From contig NCJG01000006.1 in NCBI GenBank assembly GCA_002282385.1, positions 62,001 through 126,000 of the forward strand: a stretch of DNA of 64,000 bases, read 5' to 3'. A program made the position numbers and the translations under genes. The notes beneath the pieces were generated by a model. The model was given only the letters and a program-made list of their open reading frames with translations. It was not told where the DNA came from and ran no database searches. The stretch is from Sphingomonadales bacterium 39-57-19 (lineage in GTDB: Bacteria > Pseudomonadota > Alphaproteobacteria > Sphingomonadales > Sphingomonadaceae). Shown in pieces: positions 11,656 through 19,090 of this stretch. Positions within the stretch are counted from its first letter, which is position 1, and each line of letters begins with the position of its first letter.

Positions 11656-12165
11656 TTAGCTTGCCTTGCTGCCCAATAATTGAACGCGGGCGACAACTTC
11701 GTCGCGGATCGTGGGCGTCACAAACTTGCCAATTTCGCCACCATATATCGCGATTTCCTTCACCAACCGTGACGCGATGGGCTGAAGCGAGACATCGGCC
11801 ATCAGAAACAGCGTCTCTACGCGGTCATTCAACTGACGGTTCATACCCGTGAGTTGATATTCATATTCGAAATCGGTGACGCCGCGAATACCGCGAATGA
11901 CCGTGCTGGCGCCATGTGCTTCGGCAAAGTCCATCAGAAGTGAATTGAACCCGACGACGCGGATATGACCTGCGCCAATTGTCGCCACTTCGCGCTCGAC
12001 CATGGCAATACGCTCTTCATCGGCAAACATCGGCGATTTTGACGCGTTGGTGGTCACGCCAATGATGAGTTCGTCGACAAGCTTTGCGCCGCGCCGGATG
12101 ATGTCCATATGGCCCAAGGTGATGGGGTCAAAAGTTCCGGGATATACGCCAATCCTGTGGGTCAT
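11656..12165 (-). CDS. coaD: Phosphopantetheine adenylyltransferase
   Basis: The 169-residue enzyme transfers AMP to 4'-phosphopantetheine, the penultimate step of CoA synthesis. The nucleotidyltransferase T/HxGH motif is present as TLGH in the N-terminal GTFDPITLGH segment. The second signature, RGIRGVTDFEYE, and a C-terminal KEIA motif are where the family expects them. The length matches bacterial CoaD (about 160 residues). Its first base coincides with the last base of the upstream ispA stop, so it is the third gene of an xseB-ispA-coaD operon. Confidence 0.97.
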   Translation of the reverse strand: MTHRIGVYPGTFDPITLGHMDIIRRGAKLVDELIIGVTTNASKSPMFADEERIAMVEREVATIGAGHIRVVGFNSLLMDFAEAHGASTVIRGIRGVTDFEYEYQLTGMNRQLNDRVETLFLMADVSLQPIASRLVKEIAIYGGEIGKFVTPTIRDEVVARVQLLGSKAS

Positions 12166-13079
12166 CAGCGATCTCTTTCCGTGATATAATTTGCAATAGC
12201 GCGCAACAAATCGGCCTCTGCGCCATAGCTTGATAGATAATCATTGGCTTGCTGGACCAGCATTTCGGCCTGTTGCTTGGCCCGATCAAGTCCCATCAGT
12301 GACACAAATGTGCCCTTGCCTGCCTCGGCATCTTTCTGAAGTGCCTTGCCAGCCAATTCGGGGTCACCTTCGACATCCAAAATGTCATCGGCAATTTGAA
12401 AGGCAAGGCCAATGTCGCGGGCATAGCCCCGCAAATGCGTGCGGCCTTCGGGTGGGATATGGCCCAAAATGGCGCCCATTTCGACGCTTGCGGCAATAAG
12501 CGCGCCGGTTTTCAATGCCTGCAGGCGCATCACCGTTTGCAAATCGAACGCTGCGTTCTCCGCCTCAATGTCCATCATCTGGCCACCAGCCATGCCTTCA
12601 GGGCCACTGGCCAGCGCTAGCGTCGACACCAGCTCGCCACGGACAAATGGGTCGCTATGGGTATCTGGATTGGCCAAGATTTCAAAGGCAAGCGCATGCA
12701 GCGAGTCACCCGCCAAAACCGCCGTCGCTTCGTCAAACGCGCGATGCACGGTGGGTTTGCCACGGCGCAAATCATCATCATCCATGCAGGGCAGGTCGTC
12801 ATGCACCAGCGAATAGACGTGAATGGCCTCGACTGCCGTACCAACACGTAAAGCCGTTTTGCGGTCGACATGGAACAAGGCTGCGGTGGCCGTAACCAGC
12901 AACGGGCGAAGGCGCTTGCCGCCGCCAATCGTTGCGTGCCGCATGGCTGCATATAAACGGTCGCGTGCGTCGCCGGGTAATGTCAGCAGCGTGTCGAATT
13001 CTTGGTCAACATCTGCTGCGATACTGCCCAGCGCATCTTGAAGCAGTGAAGATGTCGATAGCTCCGACATCACATTCAT
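12165..13079 (-). CDS. ispA: Short-chain polyprenyl diphosphate synthase (farnesyl diphosphate synthase)
   Basis: The 304-residue enzyme condenses isopentenyl diphosphate with allylic diphosphates to give farnesyl diphosphate, the precursor of quinones, undecaprenyl phosphate and carotenoids. The first Asp-rich motif is DDLPCMDDD, with the two extra residues typical of bacterial IspA, followed by RRGKPT. The second Asp-rich motif is DDILD in the helix FQIADDILDVEGD. The start overlaps the xseB stop as ATGA, and a second in-frame Met three codons later is an alternative. Chain length (C15 rather than C20) is inferred from the first motif and the gene order. Confidence 0.93.
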   Translation of the reverse strand: MNVMSELSTSSLLQDALGSIAADVDQEFDTLLTLPGDARDRLYAAMRHATIGGGKRLRPLLVTATAALFHVDRKTALRVGTAVEAIHVYSLVHDDLPCMDDDDLRRGKPTVHRAFDEATAVLAGDSLHALAFEILANPDTHSDPFVRGELVSTLALASGPEGMAGGQMMDIEAENAAFDLQTVMRLQALKTGALIAASVEMGAILGHIPPEGRTHLRGYARDIGLAFQIADDILDVEGDPELAGKALQKDAEAGKGTFVSLMGLDRAKQQAEMLVQQANDYLSSYGAEADLLRAIANYITERDR

Positions 13080-13318
13080 CCCGCGTCGAACGATGTGGTG
13101 CCCGTTGGCGCACCGTCAGGGCCAAGGGTAATCGCCTCAATCCGGGCCTTCGCCATATCAAGCCGTTGCTGGCACAACGCCCGCAGCGTGTTGCCGCGTT
13201 CATAAAGTGCAATGGATTCATCAAGCGGCGCTTCACCGCTTTCCAGCTTGTGGACGATATCCTCAAGCGCGCGCAGCGCCTGTTCGAAATTCAGTTCAGC
13301 AAGGTCGTCAGTCATCAC
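13076..13318 (-). CDS. xseB: Exodeoxyribonuclease VII small subunit
   Basis: The 80-residue helical protein forms the accessory subunit of exonuclease VII, which degrades single-stranded DNA together with XseA. The family signature is clear: FEQALRALEDIVHKLESGE followed by LDESIALYERG. The length is standard. It is the promoter-proximal gene of the xseB-ispA-coaD set. Two adjacent Met codons leave a one-residue uncertainty in the start. No xseA lies in the window. Confidence 0.95.
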   Translation of the reverse strand: MMTDDLAELNFEQALRALEDIVHKLESGEAPLDESIALYERGNTLRALCQQRLDMAKARIEAITLGPDGAPTGTTSFDAG

Positions 13319-13369
13319 ACTGCAATGACGGCGAGCGGGCGATGGGTCAAGTGTTCGCTCTACCGAATT

Positions 13370-14245
13370 TTATACGCCCGACTTTAACAGCCAGTCGTGG
13401 AAAATCTTGACGGCGCGCTGCTTCAACGCGCGCGGGCGGCACACGAACCAGTAGCTATAGGGGCTTTCAACCTCTGTATCGAAAAGACGGGTCAATCGTG
13501 GATCGCGTGCATCCGAAAAATGGCTTCCATGCATGATCGCGACGCCCAGTCCATTGGCGGCTGCTTCAAGTATCAGCGCGCCACTATCCAAACTGTCAAT
13601 GGCGGCCGGCTTTAAACGGGGCACGCCCATGGCCTGACGCCAGGCATCGAATACCATGGGCATGTCGCTGTGGACCATGATTGTGTGCTTGGCCAAATCC
13701 TCGGGCTTTTGCACATTATGCTCCTTGGCCCATTGTTCCGAAGCAATGGCATAGACAAGGTTACGGTCGAGGCGAACGCTGTAGAGTTTTGGATCAACCT
13801 CGGCAGCGATAATGATCGCGGCATCAATCACATCGCCCAACAGATTTTCCGCATGGCCAGAGGTATCGACGTCGATATGCAATTTCGGGAAAGCTTTGCG
13901 CAATTCGGGGAGGCGCGGGATAAGGCGTTGTGAACCAAAAAGCGGAAGCAAGCCGAGGCGCAGGCGATATTCGCCGCCACGGCCCGCAAGCTCTTCAACC
14001 GCTTCGGCCATCGCATCCATCGCCGGCTCGACGGCGGCCAGCAAGGTTTCGCCATCGGCGTTAATGACCATGGCTTGGGCGCGGCGGTCGAACAGCGATT
14101 TGCCGATAAAGTCTTCAAGCGCTTTAATGCGGCGGCTTAACGCAGGTGGTGACAACGCCAATTCACTGGCCGCGGCTTTGGCCGAACCCAGTTTGGCGAC
14201 GCGCAAAAAGGCTTCCAATGACCGTAATGGTGGCAATCTGCGCAT
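13370..14245 (-). CDS. LysR-family transcriptional regulator (GcvA-like)
   Basis: The 291-residue regulator has an N-terminal winged helix-turn-helix (residues 5-63; motif SAKAAASELALSPPALSRRI) and a C-terminal periplasmic-binding-protein-like effector domain. Its opening, LPPLRSLEAFLRVAKLGS, is the GcvA/AmpR-type pattern. The ATG at 14245 is preceded by AAGGAG. A near-perfect palindrome at 14260-14276 lies just upstream and could be its autoregulatory site. The neighbouring 281-bp non-coding region and the MFS gene beyond it are plausible targets, but the effector is unknown. Confidence 0.88.
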   Translation of the reverse strand: MRRLPPLRSLEAFLRVAKLGSAKAAASELALSPPALSRRIKALEDFIGKSLFDRRAQAMVINADGETLLAAVEPAMDAMAEAVEELAGRGGEYRLRLGLLPLFGSQRLIPRLPELRKAFPKLHIDVDTSGHAENLLGDVIDAAIIIAAEVDPKLYSVRLDRNLVYAIASEQWAKEHNVQKPEDLAKHTIMVHSDMPMVFDAWRQAMGVPRLKPAAIDSLDSGALILEAAANGLGVAIMHGSHFSDARDPRLTRLFDTEVESPYSYWFVCRPRALKQRAVKIFHDWLLKSGV

Positions 14246-14259
14246 GTCATCTCCTTATT

Positions 14260-14276
14260 TTGTCGCACTGCAACAA
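14260..14276. promoter_or_regulatory. Palindrome upstream of the LysR gene
   Basis: TTGTCGCACTGCAACAA is an 8-1-8 palindrome with one mismatch, 15 bp upstream of the LysR start codon. The adjoining T/A bases extend the symmetry outward (TTTTGT against ACAAAA). It resembles operator-like sites and shares its YGCA-N-TGCA core with the site before phaZ. Confidence 0.45.
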
Positions 14277-14331
14277 AAGTGACTTGATTCTGCGATCGTG
14301 CAAATGCCGCGGAATTCATGATATTCTTATA

Positions 14332-14362
14332 AATAGCAGTTGCAGGATATGCAACTGCTATT
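14332..14362. repeat. Perfect 13-bp inverted repeat in the lysR-MFS intergenic region
   Basis: AATAGCAGTTGCA (14332-14344) and its exact reverse complement (14350-14362) flank the 5-nt spacer GGATA. No T-run follows on either strand. A TATAAA sequence (14328-14333) abuts the left arm. It could act as an operator over a plus-strand start site or form the 5' hairpin of the RNA that ends at 14471. Confidence 0.6.
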
Positions 14363-14471
14363 GCACTGTTCGCACTTGCACAAAAAATGAAATATCGCGA
14401 TAGGGAACAAGCCTTATAGGCATCCTCTCCTAAAGACTTTTTCAGGGTCGGCTTCGGTCGGCCCTTTTTTT
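14340..14471 (+). ncRNA. Candidate small RNA between the LysR and MFS genes
   Basis: No plus-strand gene lies upstream of the strong plus-strand terminator at 14444-14471, so an unannotated transcript is the simplest explanation. A TATAAA sequence at 14328-14333 would place the start near 14340, giving an RNA of about 130 nt. The 3' part before the terminator is CU-rich (CATCCTCTCCTAAAG, 14420-14434) and could pair with Shine-Dalgarno sequences, as in many trans-acting riboregulators. The 5' boundary is a guess. The RNA class is not recognised, and there is no open reading frame with a plausible ribosome binding site. Confidence 0.4.
14444..14471 (+). terminator. Intrinsic terminator with UUCG tetraloop
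   Basis: GGGTCGGC (14445-14452) pairs with GTCGGCCC (14457-14464), with two G-U pairs, around a UUCG loop closed by C-G. Seven T residues follow directly. The orientation is plus, because the minus-strand reading has no T-run. Confidence 0.85.
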
Positions 14472-14526
14472 GCGTAAAATCTGTGTCCGTTCGTCGCAAT
14501 TTTTGGAACGACAGGCGGCGAGCACC

Positions 14527-15831
14527 CTACGCTTCGTCGGGAACAATCAACGCCCGCCTGCCCCAAATGATCAGAAAGACCAATGAGGCAGAGATGAGAA
14601 TGAATGTTGCTGGCTCCCACCAGTTCAACAGGGCGACGCCGACGGCTGGCGCGAAAATATAGGCGGCGCCATTGATAGAGGCGATTTTACCAGCAACGTC
14701 GCCTTGCTCGTGCCGCCTGACAGCCAATGAGGCACCTGCGGTAAATCCCGGCCGGAAAAGCCCAAAGCCCAAAGACGCAATCGCAAAGCCAGTGCTGATG
14801 CCGTAAAAATCGTGGCTGACACCGGTTAATATGGTACCAATCAGCGCCAGTATCGAACCCCAAAGCACGGAACTGCGTGCGGCGAGCGACAAGATCGGGA
14901 TGAGGCCCCATTGCGCCAATAACGTTGCCATCGCGCCTATCAGCATGACTGAGCCACTGGCCTGCACCGCTTCCCAAGGGCGATCATGCAGCCCAAGGCG
15001 ATCGCGGACGAGGAATCCGACCACGCCAAGGATGATTGCCTGCGCGTGCCCGCCAATGAGGCCCGCAATAAGCCACGACGCCATTCTTTCATCGCGCCAT
15101 GGCAAGCGAACTTCTTCATCGGGTAAGGAGCCCAGCGCTTCGCCATCGACGTCTTCGGTATCGAGCGCGTTCATGGACGCAGAATTGGGATAGGCAGCAA
15201 CCGAACCACGCGCGGCAAAGCGCGGGGTGTCGTTCGGCAACAGCACATGCAAAGCGATCAGAACAGCGACGCCAAATATCGCAAACATGATCAACGGTCC
15301 GGCAAGGCCAAAGGGCGGAAACAACAAATAATGCGCTGTCGCCGGGCCTATGACGGTGCCCACGCCGAATGACGATGCAAGCATCGACAATGCCTTCGTC
15401 CGCTCCGCGCGTTCGGTTCTTGCGGCAACATAAGCCTGAACCGCGGGCGGGGCAGCAGAACCAAAACCACCATAAAGGCTGCGGAAGATCGCAAAGAGTA
15501 TGAATGTAACGATTGGGCCGATCAGCCCGGCAAGGCCAAGCCACAAGACCAATCCGCAAAGGCCCATTGATGAGATGAAGCCAATGATGCCAACACTCAT
15601 CAATTGCTTGCGGCCCCGCCGGTCGGACAAGCGCGCCCATTTGGGTGCGGTGATGACCCATAAAAGTGCAGACCAGCTAAACGCCAGGCTGACCAACACG
15701 TCGGGCATATCCAGTTCGCTTGCAATGGCCGGCAATGCCGACTGCATTGCCGTATTGCCTGCGGCGGCCACGAGCATGACGAGGAAAAGGACGACGACGC
15801 GGCTGTTGGGTATGGCCTGAACTGTACTCAT
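14527..15831 (-). CDS. MFS transporter
   Basis: The 434-residue protein is a major facilitator superfamily permease with about twelve membrane helices. The conserved loop 2-3 motif is seen as KWARLSDRRGRKQL. A cytoplasmic loop between helices 6 and 7 (about residues 190-235) is long, polar and acidic. I place the start at the ATG at 15831 because it overlaps the upstream stop codon as ATGA. A start four codons further upstream is less likely. It forms a two-gene operon with the antibiotic-biosynthesis-monooxygenase-like gene. Efflux is plausible but the substrate is unknown. Confidence 0.85.
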   Translation of the reverse strand: MSTVQAIPNSRVVVLFLVMLVAAAGNTAMQSALPAIASELDMPDVLVSLAFSWSALLWVITAPKWARLSDRRGRKQLMSVGIIGFISSMGLCGLVLWLGLAGLIGPIVTFILFAIFRSLYGGFGSAAPPAVQAYVAARTERAERTKALSMLASSFGVGTVIGPATAHYLLFPPFGLAGPLIMFAIFGVAVLIALHVLLPNDTPRFAARGSVAAYPNSASMNALDTEDVDGEALGSLPDEEVRLPWRDERMASWLIAGLIGGHAQAIILGVVGFLVRDRLGLHDRPWEAVQASGSVMLIGAMATLLAQWGLIPILSLAARSSVLWGSILALIGTILTGVSHDFYGISTGFAIASLGFGLFRPGFTAGASLAVRRHEQGDVAGKIASINGAAYIFAPAVGVALLNWWEPATFILISASLVFLIIWGRRALIVPDEA

Positions 15832-16151
15832 GGTTTTTCCCAATCATAGCTGCGCGTAACTTCTGCGACATGCAGACTGTAATCGCTGTACCAAAGATCG
15901 CGTCCTGCATCGCGCACAGCTATGTGTTCGGGGTGATCGCGCCATGCTTTTGCGCTGGCTTCATCAGTCCAATAGCTGACGGTTATGCCAAGCCCGTCTG
16001 ACCCCCGCACTGAATCCATGGCGATATACCCCTCTTGTTGCACAGCCAGCGTTTCCATCATCGCGGCTGCGCGTGCATAGCCCGCTGCGTCAGCATCGGT
16101 CCGCTGCGCCACGAAAATCACTGAAATTGTTCCTCGGGGAAGCTTTGCCAT
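15828..16151 (-). CDS. Antibiotic biosynthesis monooxygenase (ABM) domain protein
   Basis: The 107-residue protein is a single ferredoxin-like ABM domain. The segment from EGYIAMDSVRG through ITVSYWTDEASAKAWRDHPEH is typical of small dimeric ABM proteins, which include quinone monooxygenases and haem-degrading enzymes. Trp, Tyr and His residues line the expected pocket, but the exact reaction is not predictable. It is translationally coupled to the MFS permease by a 4-bp ATGA overlap. It is divergent from the methyltransferase gene over 132 bp that contain an EcfG-type promoter pointing the other way. Confidence 0.8.
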   Translation of the reverse strand: MAKLPRGTISVIFVAQRTDADAAGYARAAAMMETLAVQQEGYIAMDSVRGSDGLGITVSYWTDEASAKAWRDHPEHIAVRDAGRDLWYSDYSLHVAEVTRSYDWEKP

Positions 16152-16195
16152 AGCTGCGGCATTAGGACCGATATGTCAGACAATGCAAGCGTGGC

Positions 16196-16220
16196 GGAAC
16201 AGATTATGAATTAATGCGTT
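16196..16220 (+). promoter_or_regulatory. EcfG (general stress response) type promoter
   Basis: GGAAC (16196-16200) and CGTT (16217-16220) are separated by exactly 16 nt, the consensus of EcfG-family sigma factors that run the alphaproteobacterial general stress response. It points at the methyltransferase gene, whose ATG at 16284 would have a leader of about 60 nt. Confidence 0.7.
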
Positions 16221-16283
16221 TGCATAAACGGAGTCCAATTTTGACTGTCAGAAGCCCGCAACAATTGTCCCCGGACCCATCGC

Positions 16284-16910
16284 ATGACATCTTCAACTTT
16301 GGCTAAAGCGAGCGTGCGTGACCGCATCAAAATCTGGGCCAGCCGCTTTTTTGGTCCGTGGGGCGTTTTCTTCAAAGGCTTTATCAAGCATCCGGTGATG
16401 GTCGGATCGATCATTCCGTCCTCATCCAAGACCGTCAAAAAAATGCTCGCACCGGTGGATTGGAACAATGCACAGCTGTTCGTTGAATATGGGCCGGGCA
16501 TTGGCACATTCTGCCAGCCTGTGCTGGACCGTATGCGCCCCGACGCGACCTTGTTGGTCATCGACCTGAACGAAGATTTCATCGACCATTTGCGCCGCAA
16601 TATTCGCGATAGCCGCTTTATTGCGGTGCATGGCTCGGCCGCAGACGTAAACGACATTATCAGCCAGTTCGGCTTTGCGCATGCGGACTATATTTTGTCC
16701 GGGCTGCCTTTTTCGACCCTGCCCAACAATCTAGGGGCGGTGATTGCGGCGGAAACGGCAAAAGCCCTTCGGCCCGGCGGCGCATTTCTGGTGTACCAGT
16801 TCCGCGCCCGTGCGCGCGATTTTATGGCGCCACATTTTCGTAAAATCGATAGCGGGTACGAACTCTGGAACATCTTGCCATGCCACCTTTTCTGGGGCTG
16901 GAAAGAATGA
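16284..16910 (+). CDS. SAM-dependent methyltransferase, phospholipid N-methyltransferase (PmtA)-like
   Basis: The 208-residue enzyme has a Rossmann methyltransferase fold. Motif I is EYGPGIGTF (about residues 70-78), the acidic SAM ligand lies in VIDLNEDF, and a later motif reads ILSGLPFSTLPNN. Length and layout resemble the soluble PmtA type that methylates phosphatidylethanolamine, a family related to rRNA adenine dimethylases. Lipid as substrate is an inference supported by the convergent cardiolipin-synthase-like gene, whose end abuts it without a gap at 16910/16911. The upstream EcfG-type promoter suggests induction under general stress. An RNA substrate is the main alternative. Confidence 0.7.
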   Translation: MTSSTLAKASVRDRIKIWASRFFGPWGVFFKGFIKHPVMVGSIIPSSSKTVKKMLAPVDWNNAQLFVEYGPGIGTFCQPVLDRMRPDATLLVIDLNEDFIDHLRRNIRDSRFIAVHGSAADVNDIISQFGFAHADYILSGLPFSTLPNNLGAVIAAETAKALRPGGAFLVYQFRARARDFMAPHFRKIDSGYELWNILPCHLFWGWKE

Positions 16911-18092
16911 CTACGGGTTGCGCAGCAGGCTGAACTTAATCCGCCGACCAATGGTGTAGTCCACCGAGTTCACCAGAAAATATGCAATTGCAGCCTTGAG
17001 CCGGCTCCAAACAGTGTCGCGGGCTTTTAACAAGACAGGCGTTTGTTCTTCGGATTGGGCGACCAGTCCATCGATCAATGTGCGCATATGCAGCGCAAGC
17101 GCATCATCCTTGATCCGGACCATGATCTCGAGATTGATGAACATGCTGCGGACGTCGAGATTGGCCGAGCCAATATACACCGCATCATCGATGACCATCA
17201 GCTTCATGTGCAGGCGGCGCGGCTGGAACTCGTAAATCTTCGTGCGGCGCCGCAGCAGGTAACGGTACAGCAACCGTGCCGCGGGAATGGTGGCCCCATT
17301 GTCGGTTTTGCCGGCCATGATGAGGCGCGATCCCTTGTTCCTTTTCGATACCTTCGCCAATCGGCGCAATATCGTTTGCGACGGTGAAAAATAGGCCGAT
17401 GCAATGTCGAACCTTTTTCCGACCTGCAAAGACCGTTTGAACGTCAGCGCCCATGGCGAGATCCGGTTTGTCGGCCCGCCCAATAGCCATTGGACTTCGC
17501 CTATGCCCGGTCGCCATTGCCGGATAATCGACCGGATTTTACGATAACGCACCTTTCCGTCGACTGATGCACCCGCCATTTCGTCAAAATAGCGCGCCAG
17601 CCGCGGGACTTCCGGACCGGTTATAACGATGCCCAAATCTTCCCAGTCATCGTCGCCTGATCGCCCGAAATATTGATCGGTAATGTTAAATCCGCCCACC
17701 AGGGCGTGCGTGCCATCGGCGATGAGGATTTTTTGATGATTGCGGATGATATAGCCCAAGCCCTTGCGGGTGCTGAAGCAATGATATCTTCCGCCCGCAT
17801 CGGTCAATGCGTCAAAGAAACGGTCGCTAATCGCGGCAGAGCCAAAGCTATCGATGATCAGCTGTACCTGCACCCCGCGGTTTGCCGCGTCGACCAACGC
17901 CGTCCGGACATCGCGTCCAACCGAATCGTCGGCAAACATATAGAAAAACATCTGGATAGATTTTTCCGCCACCGCGATCAGGCGTAACACCGCATCAAGC
18001 CTGTCGTTCGGGGCATGCACCAGATGGAGCTGATGGCCAGCAACCTGAAACTGCTTTCCGGGAAACCCGTGGGTGCCTGATTGCGTTGCCAT
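16911..18092 (-). CDS. Phospholipase D-like protein, cardiolipin-synthase-like
   Basis: The 393-residue protein carries two PLD catalytic motifs: HQKILIADG near residue 118 and HMKLMVIDD in the second half, followed by GSANLDVRS. Enzymes with two HxKx4D motifs of this length include bacterial cardiolipin synthases, which transfer a phosphatidyl group between phosphatidylglycerol molecules. Unlike ClsA, it has no N-terminal membrane helices and so resembles the ClsB/ClsC group. A C-terminal hydrophobic, basic segment could attach it to the membrane. Its stop abuts that of the PmtA-like gene, hinting at a lipid-remodelling locus. Another phosphatidyltransferase or a phospholipase activity remains possible. 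Confidence 0.8.
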   Translation of the reverse strand: MATQSGTHGFPGKQFQVAGHQLHLVHAPNDRLDAVLRLIAVAEKSIQMFFYMFADDSVGRDVRTALVDAANRGVQVQLIIDSFGSAAISDRFFDALTDAGGRYHCFSTRKGLGYIIRNHQKILIADGTHALVGGFNITDQYFGRSGDDDWEDLGIVITGPEVPRLARYFDEMAGASVDGKVRYRKIRSIIRQWRPGIGEVQWLLGGPTNRISPWALTFKRSLQVGKRFDIASAYFSPSQTILRRLAKVSKRNKGSRLIMAGKTDNGATIPAARLLYRYLLRRRTKIYEFQPRRLHMKLMVIDDAVYIGSANLDVRSMFINLEIMVRIKDDALALHMRTLIDGLVAQSEEQTPVLLKARDTVWSRLKAAIAYFLVNSVDYTIGRRIKFSLLRNP

Positions 18093-18211
18093 AGCCCAAG
18101 TTACCGCTTTTGGGGGCTTACGGCAAGCTGCCTGCCCTTTTCATTGACATTTTCGCTGGTTGTCTTTAGGCGCGAGCAACTTCCCGAAATTCCGAAGAAT
18201 CAGGAGCCAAG

Positions 18212-18556
18212 ATGGCACGCGTTACTGTTGAAGATTGCATCGACAAGGTCACCAACCGGTTTGACCTCGTATTACTCGCCGCCGAACGCGCGCGTGAAAT
18301 CTCTGGTGGTGCTGAACTGACTGTTGATCGTGATCGCGATAAAAACCCCGTTGTGGCTTTGCGCGAAATCGCTGAAGAAACCGTTCGCCCAGACCAGCTG
18401 AAAGAAGGCCTCGTGCAATCGCTTCAGAAGGTTCAGGTGGACGAAGATGAAGAAGCCGATGCAGTCGGCTCGATCAGCCTTTCGGCAGAAGCACTTCGCC
18501 TCACGGCCGCTGCTCCCGCACGTGGCGCAGGCATGCAGCGCGATTACGACCGGTAA
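18212..18556 (+). CDS. rpoZ: RNA polymerase omega subunit
   Basis: The 114-residue subunit assists assembly of the beta-prime subunit of RNA polymerase. The signature is unmistakable: [20 protein letters not shown], then the RAREIS motif and [14 protein letters not shown]. It is longer than the E. coli protein, with an acidic linker (DEDEEAD) and an Ala-rich tail, as in other alphaproteobacteria. AGGAG lies 8 bases before the ATG. It is followed at once by an intrinsic terminator, so it appears monocistronic. No spoT-like gene is adjacent, unlike in gammaproteobacteria. Confidence 0.97.
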   Translation: MARVTVEDCIDKVTNRFDLVLLAAERAREISGGAELTVDRDRDKNPVVALREIAEETVRPDQLKEGLVQSLQKVQVDEDEEADAVGSISLSAEALRLTAAAPARGAGMQRDYDR

Positions 18557-18582
18557 TATAGCGCACTTATATTGAAGAAAGA

Positions 18583-18610
18583 GGCCCGGCTTGTCCGGGC
18601 CTTTTCTTTT
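18583..18610 (+). terminator. Intrinsic terminator of rpoZ
   Basis: A GC-rich 7-bp stem (GGCCCGG at 18583-18589 with CCGGGCC at 18595-18601) and a 5-nt loop are followed by TTTTCTTTT. It lies 26 bp after the rpoZ stop. Confidence 0.88.
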
Positions 18611-18665
18611 GGCATTCCCGCACGGATGAAGCCTCGTGATGAAATAGGCGTTATGTAGGTTCGAC

Positions 18666-19025
18666 CTAACATGGAAAACGGCGGATGACGATCTCGCGCC
18701 AGGCATCCCGGACGGTTTGAATGCGCCTGCGTTCTTGGGGAATGCTCGCGAAACCCTCCAGAAATTGCTCGGCGGTCAGACGGTATTTTTTGGGTGCGCA
18801 AAACAACGGCTTGCCCGCAGCATGCGCTTGTTCATTTTCTGCTTTGACAGAAGCCGCGGCGGCTTGAAACAGCCGTGCCATCGGCTTTATCTCTTTTGAG
18901 AATACCGCGCCCATGCCCTTTTTCTTGAGGGCGAGCGCCTTCACATAAAATGTTTCCGCATCCATGGCTTGGGCGGGAACGGCACACAGCAGCGCACCGC
19001 TGGCAATCAGCACAGCGAATTTCAT
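18666..19025 (-). CDS. Secreted Rap1a/Tai-like small protein
   Basis: The 119-residue protein has a signal peptide (residues 1-20, ending AQA) and a short helical mature domain. Its C-terminal half has the pattern of the Rap1a/Tai domain: FCAPKKYRLTAEQFLEGF, then a helix with SIPQERRRIQ, and a final FPC. The two cysteines would form the disulfide seen in that fold. The name-giving proteins protect against type VI secretion effectors, but many stand-alone Rap1a-domain proteins have no known partner. No secretion genes are nearby, so an immunity role is not supported by context. It lies just downstream of ftsH on the same strand. Confidence 0.6.
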   Translation of the reverse strand: MKFAVLIASGALLCAVPAQAMDAETFYVKALALKKKGMGAVFSKEIKPMARLFQAAAASVKAENEQAHAAGKPLFCAPKKYRLTAEQFLEGFASIPQERRRIQTVRDAWREIVIRRFPC

Positions 19026-19090
19026 ATTTGCGACCTCAACTCTCTCGTCAACCGGACTAGAGCGTTGAGGTTATCTTGCAAAGATGAAAA

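Noticed and set aside
14403..14425. GGAAC in the lysR-MFS gap as a second EcfG promoter
   Set aside because: No CGTT occurs 16-17 bp downstream.
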